From contig JAGIBJ010000033.1 in NCBI GenBank assembly GCA_017744415.1, positions 1-43,628 of the forward strand: a DNA stretch of 43,628 nucleotides, written 5' to 3'. Source of the stretch: Solirubrobacteraceae bacterium (GTDB lineage Bacteria > Actinomycetota > Thermoleophilia > Solirubrobacterales > Solirubrobacteraceae). A model generated the notes under the pieces. It saw nothing but the letters and a program-made list of their open reading frames with translations, was not told where the DNA came from and made no database searches. Below are positions 15,959-23,324 of this stretch, piece by piece. Each line of letters starts with the position of its first letter. Positions within the stretch are counted from its first letter, which is position 1. A program made the translations under genes and the position numbers.

Positions 15959-17284
15959 CTAGAGGCCGAAGCGCGACAGGACCGGGATGCGGCGGGGCGC
16001 AGCCTCGGTTGCCGGGCCGAACACCGAGCGCTGGCCGACCACGAGACCGCGGTCGCCGCTCACCCAGAACTTGCGCTGGAGCATCAGCTTCACCGGGTTG
16101 GAGCGCTCGTTGACGATTGCGACGAAGTCGTCGAGGGACGACTTGATCGACACGCTCGGGCTGGGGTGCGCGCCCGCCGAGTAGACGAGGCCGTCCGGCG
16201 TCTGCGAGTAGTGGTGCGCGCCGACGTCGGAGAACTCGAACTGGACGACGGTGCCGACCTTCGCGTTCGCGTTGATGATGTAGGAGAGCATCTCCCAGAG
16301 CAGCTCGAGATCCTCCGGATCCTTGCTGGTCGGGCGGAAGCCGGGGCCCAGGTAGCCGGCGTCGAGCAGCCGCATCACGCGCACGCCCTGCTCCTCGAAC
16401 GAGATCGAGGTGTCGAGCGTCAGGGCCTTCGCGCGGAGCTCGTCGCTGAGGCCGATGCCGCGCAGGCGCGACATGAGCGCCCGCATCGAGTCGGCGTAGA
16501 GGTCGGTGAGGCTAATGCCGAGCGAATCGAGATAGGTGCTGTCGCCGTCGTCCGGGTAGGCGAACGAGACGAGGAAGGTGCCGCTCTTGCGGATCGCGTC
16601 GACGATGATCGGGCCGATCTCGTCAGGATCCTCCTGGTAGAGATCGGCGACGGTCTTCATGCCGAAGGCGATGTGGCGCTGCTCGTCGTTGGCGACGTGC
16701 TTGAGGCCTTCGAAGAACCCGGGCAGCAGGCCGGTGCGCTCCAGCCAGCTCTCGATGAGGTGCTGGCCGGGCTGGGCCATCGTGCCCTCGACGATGATCA
16801 TGTAGTTGGTGATCGCCTCGGCGTACTTCTGCTTCGAACGGTCGTGACGGAGCTCGTCGGCCACCTTCGCGAGGTTCTCGAACGTCTTCTTGTGGCCCCA
16901 GGTGAGGTGCAGCTTCGTGGCCTCGAGGCCACTCCCGACGGTGCCGTCGCCGAGGCCGACGACCTCGTGCATGAATCGTGTGAAGAAGACGGAGTGGCGG
17001 GCTTCGTCGACCTGTTGCGTCGTGAGGAAGTAGGTCTGCTCCTCGGTCGGCGCGGCCGTCACGTATGGGGAGAGATCGTCGGCGACCTCGTCCTCTCCGT
17101 GGAAGAAAAGGCTCATGAACCAGAGCGCGGCGTGGCGCTGCTCATCGGTGAGGCGCTCACGCCAGTCGATGCGATCCTGGGTGAAGTCGATCTCGTTGGC
17201 CAGCCAGTGGCCGCGCTCCCAGCGGGCGTAAAGGTCGGCGTATGAGATCGACTGTGTCGCGTGGGACTTCGCGGCGGTGCTCAT
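15959..17284 (-). CDS. R2lox-like di-metal ligand-binding oxidase fused to an SCP2 domain
   Basis: A 441-residue ferritin-superfamily protein related to ribonucleotide reductase R2. All six ligands expected of R2-like oxidases are visible: Glu64, Glu94-x2-His97 (DEARH), Glu166, and Glu201-x2-His204 (DEQRH). The two residues that form the Val-Tyr crosslink in R2lox are also placed correctly: Val67 (Glu+3) and Tyr161 (Glu-5). The spacing Glu166 to Glu201 equals that recalled for Mycobacterium tuberculosis R2lox. Residues about 310-430 form a second domain resembling SCP2 sterol-carrier folds (VVQFEFSDVGAHHY, SIKSSLDDFVAIV). R2lox proteins are known to bind long-chain fatty acids, so a lipid-carrying partner domain makes sense. 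ATG 17284 is chosen from its -10 hexamer 9 nt upstream; GTG 17293 is an alternative. Substrate unknown. Confidence 0.82.
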   Translation of the reverse strand: MSTAAKSHATQSISYADLYARWERGHWLANEIDFTQDRIDWRERLTDEQRHAALWFMSLFFHGEDEVADDLSPYVTAAPTEEQTYFLTTQQVDEARHSVFFTRFMHEVVGLGDGTVGSGLEATKLHLTWGHKKTFENLAKVADELRHDRSKQKYAEAITNYMIIVEGTMAQPGQHLIESWLERTGLLPGFFEGLKHVANDEQRHIAFGMKTVADLYQEDPDEIGPIIVDAIRKSGTFLVSFAYPDDGDSTYLDSLGISLTDLYADSMRALMSRLRGIGLSDELRAKALTLDTSISFEEQGVRVMRLLDAGYLGPGFRPTSKDPEDLELLWEMLSYIINANAKVGTVVQFEFSDVGAHHYSQTPDGLVYSAGAHPSPSVSIKSSLDDFVAIVNERSNPVKLMLQRKFWVSGDRGLVVGQRSVFGPATEAAPRRIPVLSRFGL

Positions 17285-17293
17285 GTTCAACAC

Positions 17294-17299
17294 AGAGTA
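17294..17299 (-). promoter_or_regulatory. -10 hexamer TACTCT, leaderless start of the R2lox-like gene
   Basis: On the minus strand TACTCT ends 9 nt before ATG 17284 with no SD in between, so the mRNA should start very close to the initiation codon. Confidence 0.5.
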
Positions 17300-17405
17300 G
17301 GGGTCGCTGCTTCAGTGATGGACACCTTCACCCCGGTTTGTGGGAGTTCGCGAGGCGTCCTGCGGAGAAGTACGGATCGCGTGGACGAACCGATTGAAAC
17401 CGGAC

Positions 17406-17444
17406 CGTACCATCTGGTACGCCGGGTTCCCAGCGGTGAACCCG
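17406..17444. repeat. Two abutting hairpins in the 315-nt gap upstream of the R2lox-like gene
   Basis: CGTACC (17406-17411)/GGTACG (17416-17421) with a 4-nt loop, then CGGGTTC (17423-17429)/GAACCCG (17438-17444) with an 8-nt loop, separated by one base. They sit between the end of the NmrA-like gene and the promoter of the R2lox-like gene, about 105 nt before the latter. They may be operator sites or a terminator for the NmrA-like gene. I see no convincing gene in 17285-17599. Confidence 0.45.
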
Positions 17445-17599
17445 AAGTTGGTGAGGGAGCGCTCAACTGGGCCGATGGGCGCCACTCCACGGGTGGTCCG
17501 TGGGCACCGCGTTGAGCAGCGCTCAGCCGAACGTCCGCATCGCGCCACGTGAGACGTCGGTCTCGCTGGAAGGTGGCCCCCGGGTTGCGCATCCGGCGG

Positions 17600-18481
17600 T
17601 CAGCCGAGCGTGTCGACGTGCGCGAGCGCAAGGGGGTGCGCCTCGAGCCAGGCGCCCAGCGACTGCGGAGCCCGCCCCGTGAGCCGCTCGACGTCGGCCG
17701 TCACGCGCGCGAGCTCGCCCGCCGCGATGGCGGTGTAGGTGCTCACCCAGCCGTCGAGTTCGATCTGCGTCGGTGCGCCGGCAGCGCGCGAGGCATAGGC
17801 CTCCTCGACCGTCTCGCGCAGGTAGGTGACGGGCCGCCCGCTGTGGCGGGCCATGGTGACGCACGCCTCGCCGAGGGTCAGGGCCTCGGGGCCGGTCAGC
17901 TCGTAGGTGGCGCCGGCGTGATCGTCGCCCGTGAGCAGGGCGGCCAGCGCTGCCGCGACATCGTCACGCGCCACCGCGGCCACGCGGCCGTCGCCGGCGG
18001 GCCCGGCGAGGTCGCCGCTCGGCAGTACGAACTCGGGGAGCACGTCGAGGTAGAAGTTCATCCGCGCGATCGTCCACGGCAGCCCGCTGGCGCGCACCGC
18101 TTCTTCGGTGGCCCAGTGGTCGCGCGCGTACGTGAACGTGGCGTCGGGGGCGGCGCCCGCGAACGAGAGCTGCACGATCCGCCCAGTCCTCGCGGCCACC
18201 GCCGAGGCGACGCCGGCACGGTGCGCGCTCACCCGGTCGCTGGTCTCGTGGCCCGGGATCAGCAGGAACGCCGACGTGCCGGCGAGCGCCGCCCGCATGC
18301 CGGCGTCGTCCTCGTAGCCTCCGACCACCGCGACCTCCGCGCCGGGAAGCGCTGGCGCTCGCGAGGCGTCGCGCACCAAGAGCCGCTGGCGCACGCCCTG
18401 CTCGGCAAGCAGCCGGGCAACGCGCCCGCCCACCCGGCCGGTGGCTCCACCCACGGCGATCACAGGCGCTTTGTTGCTCAT
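17600..18481 (-). CDS. NmrA/azoreductase-type atypical short-chain dehydrogenase
   Basis: A 293-residue Rossmann protein. The nucleotide motif GGATGRVGGRV (residues about 11-21) is that of NmrA-like atypical SDRs (GxxGxxG type), and LLVRDASRAPAL after beta-2 provides the basic residue typical of NADP binders. Features such as PWTIARMNFYLD and GATYELTGPEALT match the NAD(P)H:quinone/azoreductase or NmrA subgroup. There is no classical YxxxK catalytic pair, as usual for this subgroup, so it may reduce quinones or act as a redox sensor; this cannot be decided here. ATG 18481 is set by a TAGGCT -10 just 7 nt upstream. It stands as a single gene upstream of the R2lox-like gene on the same strand, with its own promoter. 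Confidence 0.85.
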   Translation of the reverse strand: MSNKAPVIAVGGATGRVGGRVARLLAEQGVRQRLLVRDASRAPALPGAEVAVVGGYEDDAGMRAALAGTSAFLLIPGHETSDRVSAHRAGVASAVAARTGRIVQLSFAGAAPDATFTYARDHWATEEAVRASGLPWTIARMNFYLDVLPEFVLPSGDLAGPAGDGRVAAVARDDVAAALAALLTGDDHAGATYELTGPEALTLGEACVTMARHSGRPVTYLRETVEEAYASRAAGAPTQIELDGWVSTYTAIAAGELARVTADVERLTGRAPQSLGAWLEAHPLALAHVDTLG

Positions 18482-18488
18482 GCGCGCC

Positions 18489-18494
18489 AGCCTA
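18489..18494 (-). promoter_or_regulatory. -10 hexamer TAGGCT, leaderless start of the NmrA-like gene
   Basis: On the minus strand TAGGCT ends 7 nt before ATG 18481, with GGCGCGC between and no SD. A CGCCGG/CCGGCG hairpin (18515-18533) lies just upstream. Confidence 0.55.
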
Positions 18495-18543
18495 GGGCCC
18501 GAGCGTCGTTCACACGCCGGGTTCGAGCCGGCGGCTGGCGCGT

Positions 18544-18587
18544 GAGCGGGACATCACTGGGGCCGGCACCACTGTCATGTCCCGCTC
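18544..18587 (-). terminator. 11-bp inverted repeat after the glyS-ABC operon
   Basis: GAGCGGGACAT (18544-18554) and ATGTCCCGCTC (18577-18587) are perfect inverted arms around a 22-nt GC-rich loop, about 70 nt past the permease stop. Likely the operon terminator, though without a U-run. Confidence 0.5.
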
Positions 18588-18655
18588 GGCCCCGGCGGGT
18601 GTGTCGACGCAGCGGGTAGCGGGCGGCCCGAGGCGCCGAACACTGCGCGCCCGTC

Positions 18656-19402
18656 TCAGCGGGTGAGGCCGCGCCGGCGGAGTGCGGCATCGAGCGCCTC
18701 GACCAGCGCCCAGCAGGCGAGCCCGAGCGCGGCGAGCAGCAGGACGCACGCGAAGGTGAGGGTGGTGCGGCCGTCGCGGTCGTAGATGAGGAGCAGGCGC
18801 CCGAGCCCGTCGGTGGCACCGACGAGTTCCGCGGCCACGGCGCCTGGCACGACGAGCAGGGCGGAGACGCGCGCGCCGGCGACGACGGCGGGCGCGGCGG
18901 CCGGCAGTTCGGCGAGGCGGAAGCGTCGCCAGCGGCCGGCGCCGGCCCCGCGGACGAGCTCCTCGAGTGCGGCATCCGCCCGCTGCACGCCGGCGGTGAC
19001 GGCGACGACGATCGGGAAGAAGCCGATCAGCGCGACGACGAGCACCTTGGGCGCGAGCCCGAATCCCAGCCAGGTGACGAGCAGCGGCGCGAGCGCGATC
19101 ACGGGAATCGTCTGGGAGACGGCGAGTACGGGCTCGAGCGCCCCGCGCAGCCTGCGCGAGAGCGCGAGGAGTGTGCCGAGCACACCGCCGGCGACCGCCG
19201 CGACCGCGAGCCCGGCGAGCGCCTCGCCCGCAGTGGTCTGCAGCGCGGGCAGCAACACGGCGTGCTGGTCGCGAATGGCGCCCCAGGCATCCGACGGCGC
19301 AGGCAGCGTGGTCTCGTCGATGCCGAGCGCGGCACACAGGCCCTCCCAGATCGCGAGGAGCGCGACGACGGCCCCGATCGCTCGGAGCGGTCCGCGGATC
19401 AC
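18656..19402 (-). CDS. ABC importer permease (SsuC/ThiX type)
   Basis: A 248-residue inner-membrane permease of the BPD_transp_1 family with about six helices. The ATPase-contact (EAA) loop is visible as EELVRGAGAGRWRRFRLAELPAA around residues 155-178, after the typical TIPVIALAPLLVTWLGFG stretch of the nitrate/sulfonate/taurine/thiamine-precursor subgroup. GTG 19402 overlaps the stop of the ATPase gene (GTGA). Together with the two genes before it, this forms a complete importer of the NMT1/THI5 class. Substrate is not readable; sulfonates, nitrate, or pyrimidine or riboflavin-like vitamin precursors are possible. Confidence 0.88.
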   Translation of the reverse strand: MIRGPLRAIGAVVALLAIWEGLCAALGIDETTLPAPSDAWGAIRDQHAVLLPALQTTAGEALAGLAVAAVAGGVLGTLLALSRRLRGALEPVLAVSQTIPVIALAPLLVTWLGFGLAPKVLVVALIGFFPIVVAVTAGVQRADAALEELVRGAGAGRWRRFRLAELPAAAPAVVAGARVSALLVVPGAVAAELVGATDGLGRLLLIYDRDGRTTLTFACVLLLAALGLACWALVEALDAALRRRGLTR

Positions 19403-20169
19403 GTCGCACCTCCGGTGGAGGCCAGGGTGTCGTCGGCCTCGAGCAAGCGCAGGACGTGCTCGGCGAGTTCGCCGCGCTCGGCAGCCGTGCGGGCAGCGGC
19501 CGGGCCCGGGGAGAGCGTCGCGACGAGTCGGCCCGGACGCCCGGCGAGCACGAGCACGCGATCGGCGAGGCGTGCGGCTTCGTGCGGATCGTGCGTGACG
19601 AGCAGGAGCCCGCGGCCTGCCCCTGTGAGCGTCGCGAGGCGAGCACCCGCGCGGTCGCGCTCGACGGCATCGACCGCCGAGAGCGGCTCGTCGAGCAGCA
19701 CCACCCGCCGGTCGAGCGCGAGCACGCCCGCGAGCAGGAGCCGCTGACGTTCTCCGCCCGAGAGTCCGGCCGCGCGTCGTCCGCCGCGGCGCAGCAGCTC
19801 GGGGTCGGTGCGCTCGATCGCGCTGCGTGCCGCGCGCCGCGCCGTCCGGCGGTCGAGCCCGGCGGCCTGGAGCGGCAGCGCTGCGTTGCCGATCGCGTCA
19901 CGCCAGGCTGCCGGCGCCGCGAGCTGTGGCAGGTAGGCCGCGTGGCGTCGCGCGCGCGGATCACCGCCGCCGGCCAGTTCGATCGAGCCCTCGGCCGCAG
20001 GCAGCAGCCCGGCGAGGGCGCGCAGCAAGGTTGTCTTCCCGCTGCCGTTGCGCCCGACGAGCGCAACGAGTTCCCCAGCGGCGAGCTCGAGGTCGACCCC
20101 CTCGACGACGGCTGCCGCGCCACCGCCCCGAGCCGAGACGGCGAGAGCGGTGGCGCGCAGCAACGTCAT
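19399..20169 (-). CDS. ABC importer ATPase (SsuB/ThiZ type)
   Basis: A 256-residue nucleotide-binding subunit with all motifs in order: Walker A GRNGSGKTT (about residues 39-47), Q-loop YLPQL, signature LSGGERQR, Walker B VVLLDEP, D-loop and H-loop THD. It would energise the permease encoded next. ATG 20169 shares one base with the stop of the binding-protein gene (TGATG), and its stop overlaps the permease GTG. Ala/Arg-rich composition is normal for this genome. Confident as an ATPase of a type I importer; the substrate depends on the binding protein. Confidence 0.9.
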   Translation of the reverse strand: MTLLRATALAVSARGGGAAAVVEGVDLELAAGELVALVGRNGSGKTTLLRALAGLLPAAEGSIELAGGGDPRARRHAAYLPQLAAPAAWRDAIGNAALPLQAAGLDRRTARRAARSAIERTDPELLRRGGRRAAGLSGGERQRLLLAGVLALDRRVVLLDEPLSAVDAVERDRAGARLATLTGAGRGLLLVTHDPHEAARLADRVLVLAGRPGRLVATLSPGPAAARTAAERGELAEHVLRLLEADDTLASTGGAT

Positions 20170-21236
20170 CAGCCGGCGGGTGTGCCCCGCAGCTCGGCGG
20201 GCGTGAGCACGCCCTTGGTCAGGCCCGAGCCGGCGGCGAACGTCGCAAACCGGGTGAGGGCCGCGTCGTCGATCCGGCCCGCCGTGGCGTCGGTGCCGAA
20301 GAGCGGGACGTAGTTCGCGAGCTGCGCCTTCGTCGCGGCCGCATCGAGCTCGGGGTACTCGAGTCCGATGGCATCCTCGCCGAGCGAGGGATCCGCGATC
20401 ACGTCGCGCGTGCCGTGCTCGAGCGCCCCGGCGAACGCCTTCACCGCCTCCGGCTGCTCCTTGGCGATCGCCGGCGTGGTGAACGCGACCAGTCCGGGGT
20501 AATGCACGCCGCCGTCCTTGGAGAGCGAGAAGGTGCGCGGCGGCGTGCCGAGACCCTTGAGCGTGACCTCGTCGGCGGGCCAGTATGCGGTCGCGCCATC
20601 GACCCGCCCGGCGTCGAGCGCCTTGAGGCCGTCGAAGCCGAGCGTGATCTGCTTCGTCTTCACCGGCTTGCCGTCCCTGCGCGCGATCGCGTCGACGACG
20701 GCCACGTCCGACGGCAGCCCGGTCACAGCGATCCGCTTGCCGGCGAGATCCGCGGGCACTTTGATGGGACTCTTCGCGCTGACGAGGATGCCGCTCAGCG
20801 GCTCCTGCACGACGGCACCGACGAGCGACACGCCGCCGCTACCGTCGGTCGCGCCGTCGGCACGCTCGTTGCGCCGCGCGACGTCGATGAGATCAGCGAG
20901 GCCCACCTCGGCCTTGCCGCGCCCCACCTGCGTGAGCGCATCCGACGTCGATGCGGGCGCCACGATCTTCAGGTCGATCCCCGCATCGTCGAAGTAGCCG
21001 GCGCGGAGGGCGCGCACGATTCCCGCGTGGACGGCATTCGGCTGGTAGTCGAGCACCAGCGTCCAGTGCACCTTGGGTGGAGCCTTCGCCGCGGCGCTGC
21101 CGGCATCGTCGTCATCACCCCCTCCGCATCCGCTCACCGCGAGCCCGAGGGCGGCGGTGAGGCTCAGCGTCGCGGCGGCCTGCGTGAGGCTGCGGCGCAT
21201 GCGGTTGGGGGTCCCGGACGGTGCCGGCTGACCCAT
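20169..21236 (-). CDS. ABC importer substrate-binding lipoprotein (NMT1/THI5-like)
   Basis: A 355-residue lipoprotein with lipobox AVSGC at about residue 36. The mature part opens with LVLDYQPNAVHAGIVRAL and DDAGIDLKIVAPAS, the classic start of NMT1/THI5-like binding proteins for pyrimidine (thiamine precursor), riboflavin-type or related ligands, followed by GKAEVGLADL. ATG 21236 shares a base with the glyS stop (TAATG), with GGAG 8 nt upstream; ATG 21200 is an in-frame alternative. Being locked to glyS is unusual: the importer has no promoter of its own that I can see. No TPP or FMN riboswitch was recognised nearby, so vitamin-precursor uptake remains a guess. Confidence 0.85.
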   Translation of the reverse strand: MGQPAPSGTPNRMRRSLTQAAATLSLTAALGLAVSGCGGGDDDDAGSAAAKAPPKVHWTLVLDYQPNAVHAGIVRALRAGYFDDAGIDLKIVAPASTSDALTQVGRGKAEVGLADLIDVARRNERADGATDGSGGVSLVGAVVQEPLSGILVSAKSPIKVPADLAGKRIAVTGLPSDVAVVDAIARRDGKPVKTKQITLGFDGLKALDAGRVDGATAYWPADEVTLKGLGTPPRTFSLSKDGGVHYPGLVAFTTPAIAKEQPEAVKAFAGALEHGTRDVIADPSLGEDAIGLEYPELDAAATKAQLANYVPLFGTDATAGRIDDAALTRFATFAAGSGLTKGVLTPAELRGTPAG

Positions 21237-22627
21237 TACGTGGGCTCCGTGGTGGTGCTCATCTTGGGGGAGGTCCACGGCTGCGCCATGCGCACCGCGA
21301 ACCACTGCGGCAGCTCGTCGATCGCGACACGTGACTGCGCGAGCGAATCCCGCTCGCGGATCGTCACGGTGCGGTCCTCGACGGACTCGTGGTCGATCGT
21401 CACGCACCACGGCGTGCCGATCTCGTCCTGGCGGCGATAGCGCTTGCCGATCGAGCCGCCCTCGTCGTACTCGGTGCGGACGATGCCGCGCAGCGACTCG
21501 CGCACGTCCTGCGCGAGTTCCGGCTGGCCGTCCTTCCTCACGAGCGGCAGGATCGCGGCCGTGATCGGCGCGAGCTGCGGGTGGAAGCGCAGCACGGTGC
21601 GCACGTCGCCGCCCTCGAGGGTCTCCTCGTCGTACGCGTCGACCATGAAGGCGAGCGTCGCGCGGTCGGCGCCGGCCGCCGGCTCGATCACGTGCGGCGT
21701 GTAACGGTCCTTCGTGGCGGTGTCGAAGTACTCGAGCTTCTCGCCGGAGAATTCCGTGTGCTGGGTGAGGTCGAAGTTGCCGCGGTTCGCGACGCCCTCG
21801 AGCTCGCTCCAGCCGATCGGGAAGAGGTACTCCACGTCGGCGGTGCCGCTGGAGTAGTGGCTGAGCTCGTCGCTCTCGTGCTCGCGCATGCGCAGGTGAT
21901 CCGGGCGGATGCCGTATCGCACGTACCAGGAGTAGCGCTCCTGCTTCCAGTGCTCGTACCAGTCGTTCACCTCGCTCGGCGGCACGAAGAACTCCATCTC
22001 CATCTGCTCGAACTCGCGCGTGCGGAAGATGAAGTTGCCGGGAGTGATCTCGTTGCGGAACGACTTGCCCACCTGCGCGATGCCGAACGGCGGCTTCTTG
22101 CGGGCGAACTGGAGGACGTTCTTGAAGTTGATGAAGATGCCCTGGGCGGTCTCCGGGCGCAGGTAGGCGACGGAGGCGGTCGACTCGACGGCGCCGACTT
22201 GCGTCTTGAACATCAGGTTGAAGTCGCGGGCCTCGGTGAGGTCGCATTCGGGGCCCTGGCCGGCAAGCTTGCTCGGTTTGCGCGGGCAGGTCAGATCGGC
22301 CTTGCCCTCCTCGAGGTGGTCGGCGCGGAATCGATGGCCGCAGGTCTTGCAGTCCACCATCGGGTCGCTGAAGCCCGCGAGGTGCCCCGATGCCTCCCAC
22401 ACGCGCGGGTGCTGGAGGATCGCCGAGTCGAGGGCGACGACGTCGTCGCGCTCCTCGAGCATGGCCCGCCACCACGCGTTCTTGACGTTCGTCTTGAGGA
22501 GCACGCCGTAGTGCCCGAAGTCGTACGTCGAGCCGACGCCGCCGTAGATCTCGGAGCTCGGGAAGATGAATCCCCGCCGCTTGCAGAGCGCGACGATCTT
22601 TTCCATGGTCACGGCGTCGGTTGGCAC
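21236..22627 (-). CDS. glyS: Glycyl-tRNA synthetase (single-chain, dimeric type)
   Basis: A 463-residue class II aminoacyl-tRNA synthetase that charges tRNA-Gly. Features of the eukaryote/actinobacteria-type enzyme include FPSSEIYGGVGSTYDFGHYG, the zinc-type CKTCGHRF segment, LRPETAQGIF (motif 2 region), QVGKSFRNEITP, REFEQMEMEFF and a C-terminal anticodon-binding domain containing the GTPWCVTIDHES segment. Length is normal. GTG 22627 is set by TAGGCT ending 6 nt upstream, making it leaderless; ATG 22606 (MEKIV) is a possible shorter start. It heads an operon with the ABC importer that follows at TAATG overlap spacing. Confidence 0.95.
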   Translation of the reverse strand: MPTDAVTMEKIVALCKRRGFIFPSSEIYGGVGSTYDFGHYGVLLKTNVKNAWWRAMLEERDDVVALDSAILQHPRVWEASGHLAGFSDPMVDCKTCGHRFRADHLEEGKADLTCPRKPSKLAGQGPECDLTEARDFNLMFKTQVGAVESTASVAYLRPETAQGIFINFKNVLQFARKKPPFGIAQVGKSFRNEITPGNFIFRTREFEQMEMEFFVPPSEVNDWYEHWKQERYSWYVRYGIRPDHLRMREHESDELSHYSSGTADVEYLFPIGWSELEGVANRGNFDLTQHTEFSGEKLEYFDTATKDRYTPHVIEPAAGADRATLAFMVDAYDEETLEGGDVRTVLRFHPQLAPITAAILPLVRKDGQPELAQDVRESLRGIVRTEYDEGGSIGKRYRRQDEIGTPWCVTIDHESVEDRTVTIRERDSLAQSRVAIDELPQWFAVRMAQPWTSPKMSTTTEPT

Positions 22628-22633
22628 GTCGTC

Positions 22634-22639
22634 AGCCTA
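22634..22639 (-). promoter_or_regulatory. -10 hexamer TAGGCT, leaderless start of glyS
   Basis: On the minus strand TAGGCT is followed by GACGAC and then GTG 22627, a 6-nt spacing. The divergent FmdB-like promoter lies 75 nt away. Confidence 0.6.
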
Positions 22640-22714
22640 GAGAAGCCCGCGAGGCGCTGCCTTCAAGCACGCGCGCGTGCACGTGGGAGCCGCCTTCCAG
22701 GTCCCGGCGCAACC

Positions 22715-22720
22715 TATACT
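22715..22720 (+). promoter_or_regulatory. -10 hexamer TATACT for the FmdB-like gene
   Basis: TATACT, the best -10 in the window, ends 9 nt before ATG 22730 with no SD, so the transcript should be leaderless or nearly so. Confidence 0.6.
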
Positions 22721-22729
22721 CGGGCGCCC

Positions 22730-23074
22730 ATGCCGATCTACGAGTACCGACGGCCCGACGGCACCACGTTCGAGGTCATTCAGAAGTTCTCCGACGATCC
22801 GCTCACGGTCGACCCCGACACGGGCGTCCCCGTCGAGCGCGTGCTCAGTGCACCGGCGATCCATTTCAAGGGATCCGGTTTTCACAACACCGACTACGGC
22901 ACGCGCCGCCGCAACCGCGAGAAGGCCGCCCAGGACTCGGGCGGGTCGAGCTCCGGTTCGTCGGGCTCGGAGGGCTCGTCGGCGTCGCCGGCGCCCAAAT
23001 CGGACTCCGGCGGCTCTGGTTCGTCGGGCGGGTCTTCGAGCAGCTCCGGCGGCTCGAGCAGCTCGGCGGGGTAG
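22730..23074 (+). CDS. FmdB-family protein without zinc-ribbon cysteines
   Basis: A 114-residue protein. The first 55 residues align by eye with the FmdB regulatory family (MPIYEYR..., FEVIQKFSDDPLT, VERVLSAPAIHFKGSGFHNTDYG). FmdB domains normally hold two CxxC pairs in a zinc ribbon; here those positions read RRPDG and VDPDTG, and the whole protein has no cysteine. The C-terminal half is almost pure Ser/Gly with a few Ala, Pro and Asp, a flexible low-complexity tail. Family role is poorly known (proposed regulator in methylotrophs); function here is unknown. Divergent from glyS with a 102-nt intergenic region that holds both promoters. Confidence 0.85.
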   Translation: MPIYEYRRPDGTTFEVIQKFSDDPLTVDPDTGVPVERVLSAPAIHFKGSGFHNTDYGTRRRNREKAAQDSGGSSSGSSGSEGSSASPAPKSDSGGSGSSGGSSSSSGGSSSSAG

Positions 23075-23132
23075 TCGCGCGTACCACTGGTGCGCCCGAT
23101 TCGGTGCGCGTCGCGGCGTAGCGAGACGATTG

Positions 23133-23159
23133 TTCCGGCGCGTGCTGGACGCGCCGGAA
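23133..23159 (+). terminator. Perfect 11-bp hairpin after the FmdB-like gene
   Basis: TTCCGGCGCGT (23133-23143) and ACGCGCCGGAA (23149-23159) pair perfectly around GCTGG. No strong U-run follows, as is common in GC-rich actinobacteria. It separates the FmdB-like gene from the lipase promoter. Confidence 0.7.
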
Positions 23160-23236
23160 AGATGAACAGCGTTTGAACCGCCGCTGAGCGTTGCTCAATA
23201 GGGGTACGCACGCTTTCCCGGCCCGGGGGTCGCCTG

Positions 23237-23242
23237 TAATGT
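23237..23242 (+). promoter_or_regulatory. Possible -10 hexamer TAATGT for the lipase pair
   Basis: TAATGT lies 82 nt before GTG 23325, giving a leader of about 75 nt that ends with the SD GAGGAG (23315-23320). Confidence 0.4.
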
Positions 23243-23324
23243 GCCCCGGGTCACGTTGCCGGATGACGAGTCGCTCGTCCGTCCCCACCGGTGTCCCACT
23301 CGTGACGAGTCCCCGAGGAGTCCA

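Noticed and set aside
15258..15962. Plus-strand frame overlapping the 15334 gene
   Set aside because: It would override a gene with a strong SD and a membrane helix, and its translation is Arg-rich without features.
17312..17548. 78-codon minus-strand frame in the gap before the R2lox-like gene
   Set aside because: Part of it looks protein-like, but it covers the hairpin pair and lacks a start signal; coding evidence is insufficient.
20169..21236. TPP or FMN riboswitch controlling the importer
   Set aside because: The binding-protein gene starts inside the glyS stop, leaving no leader, and no riboswitch-like fold was seen before glyS.
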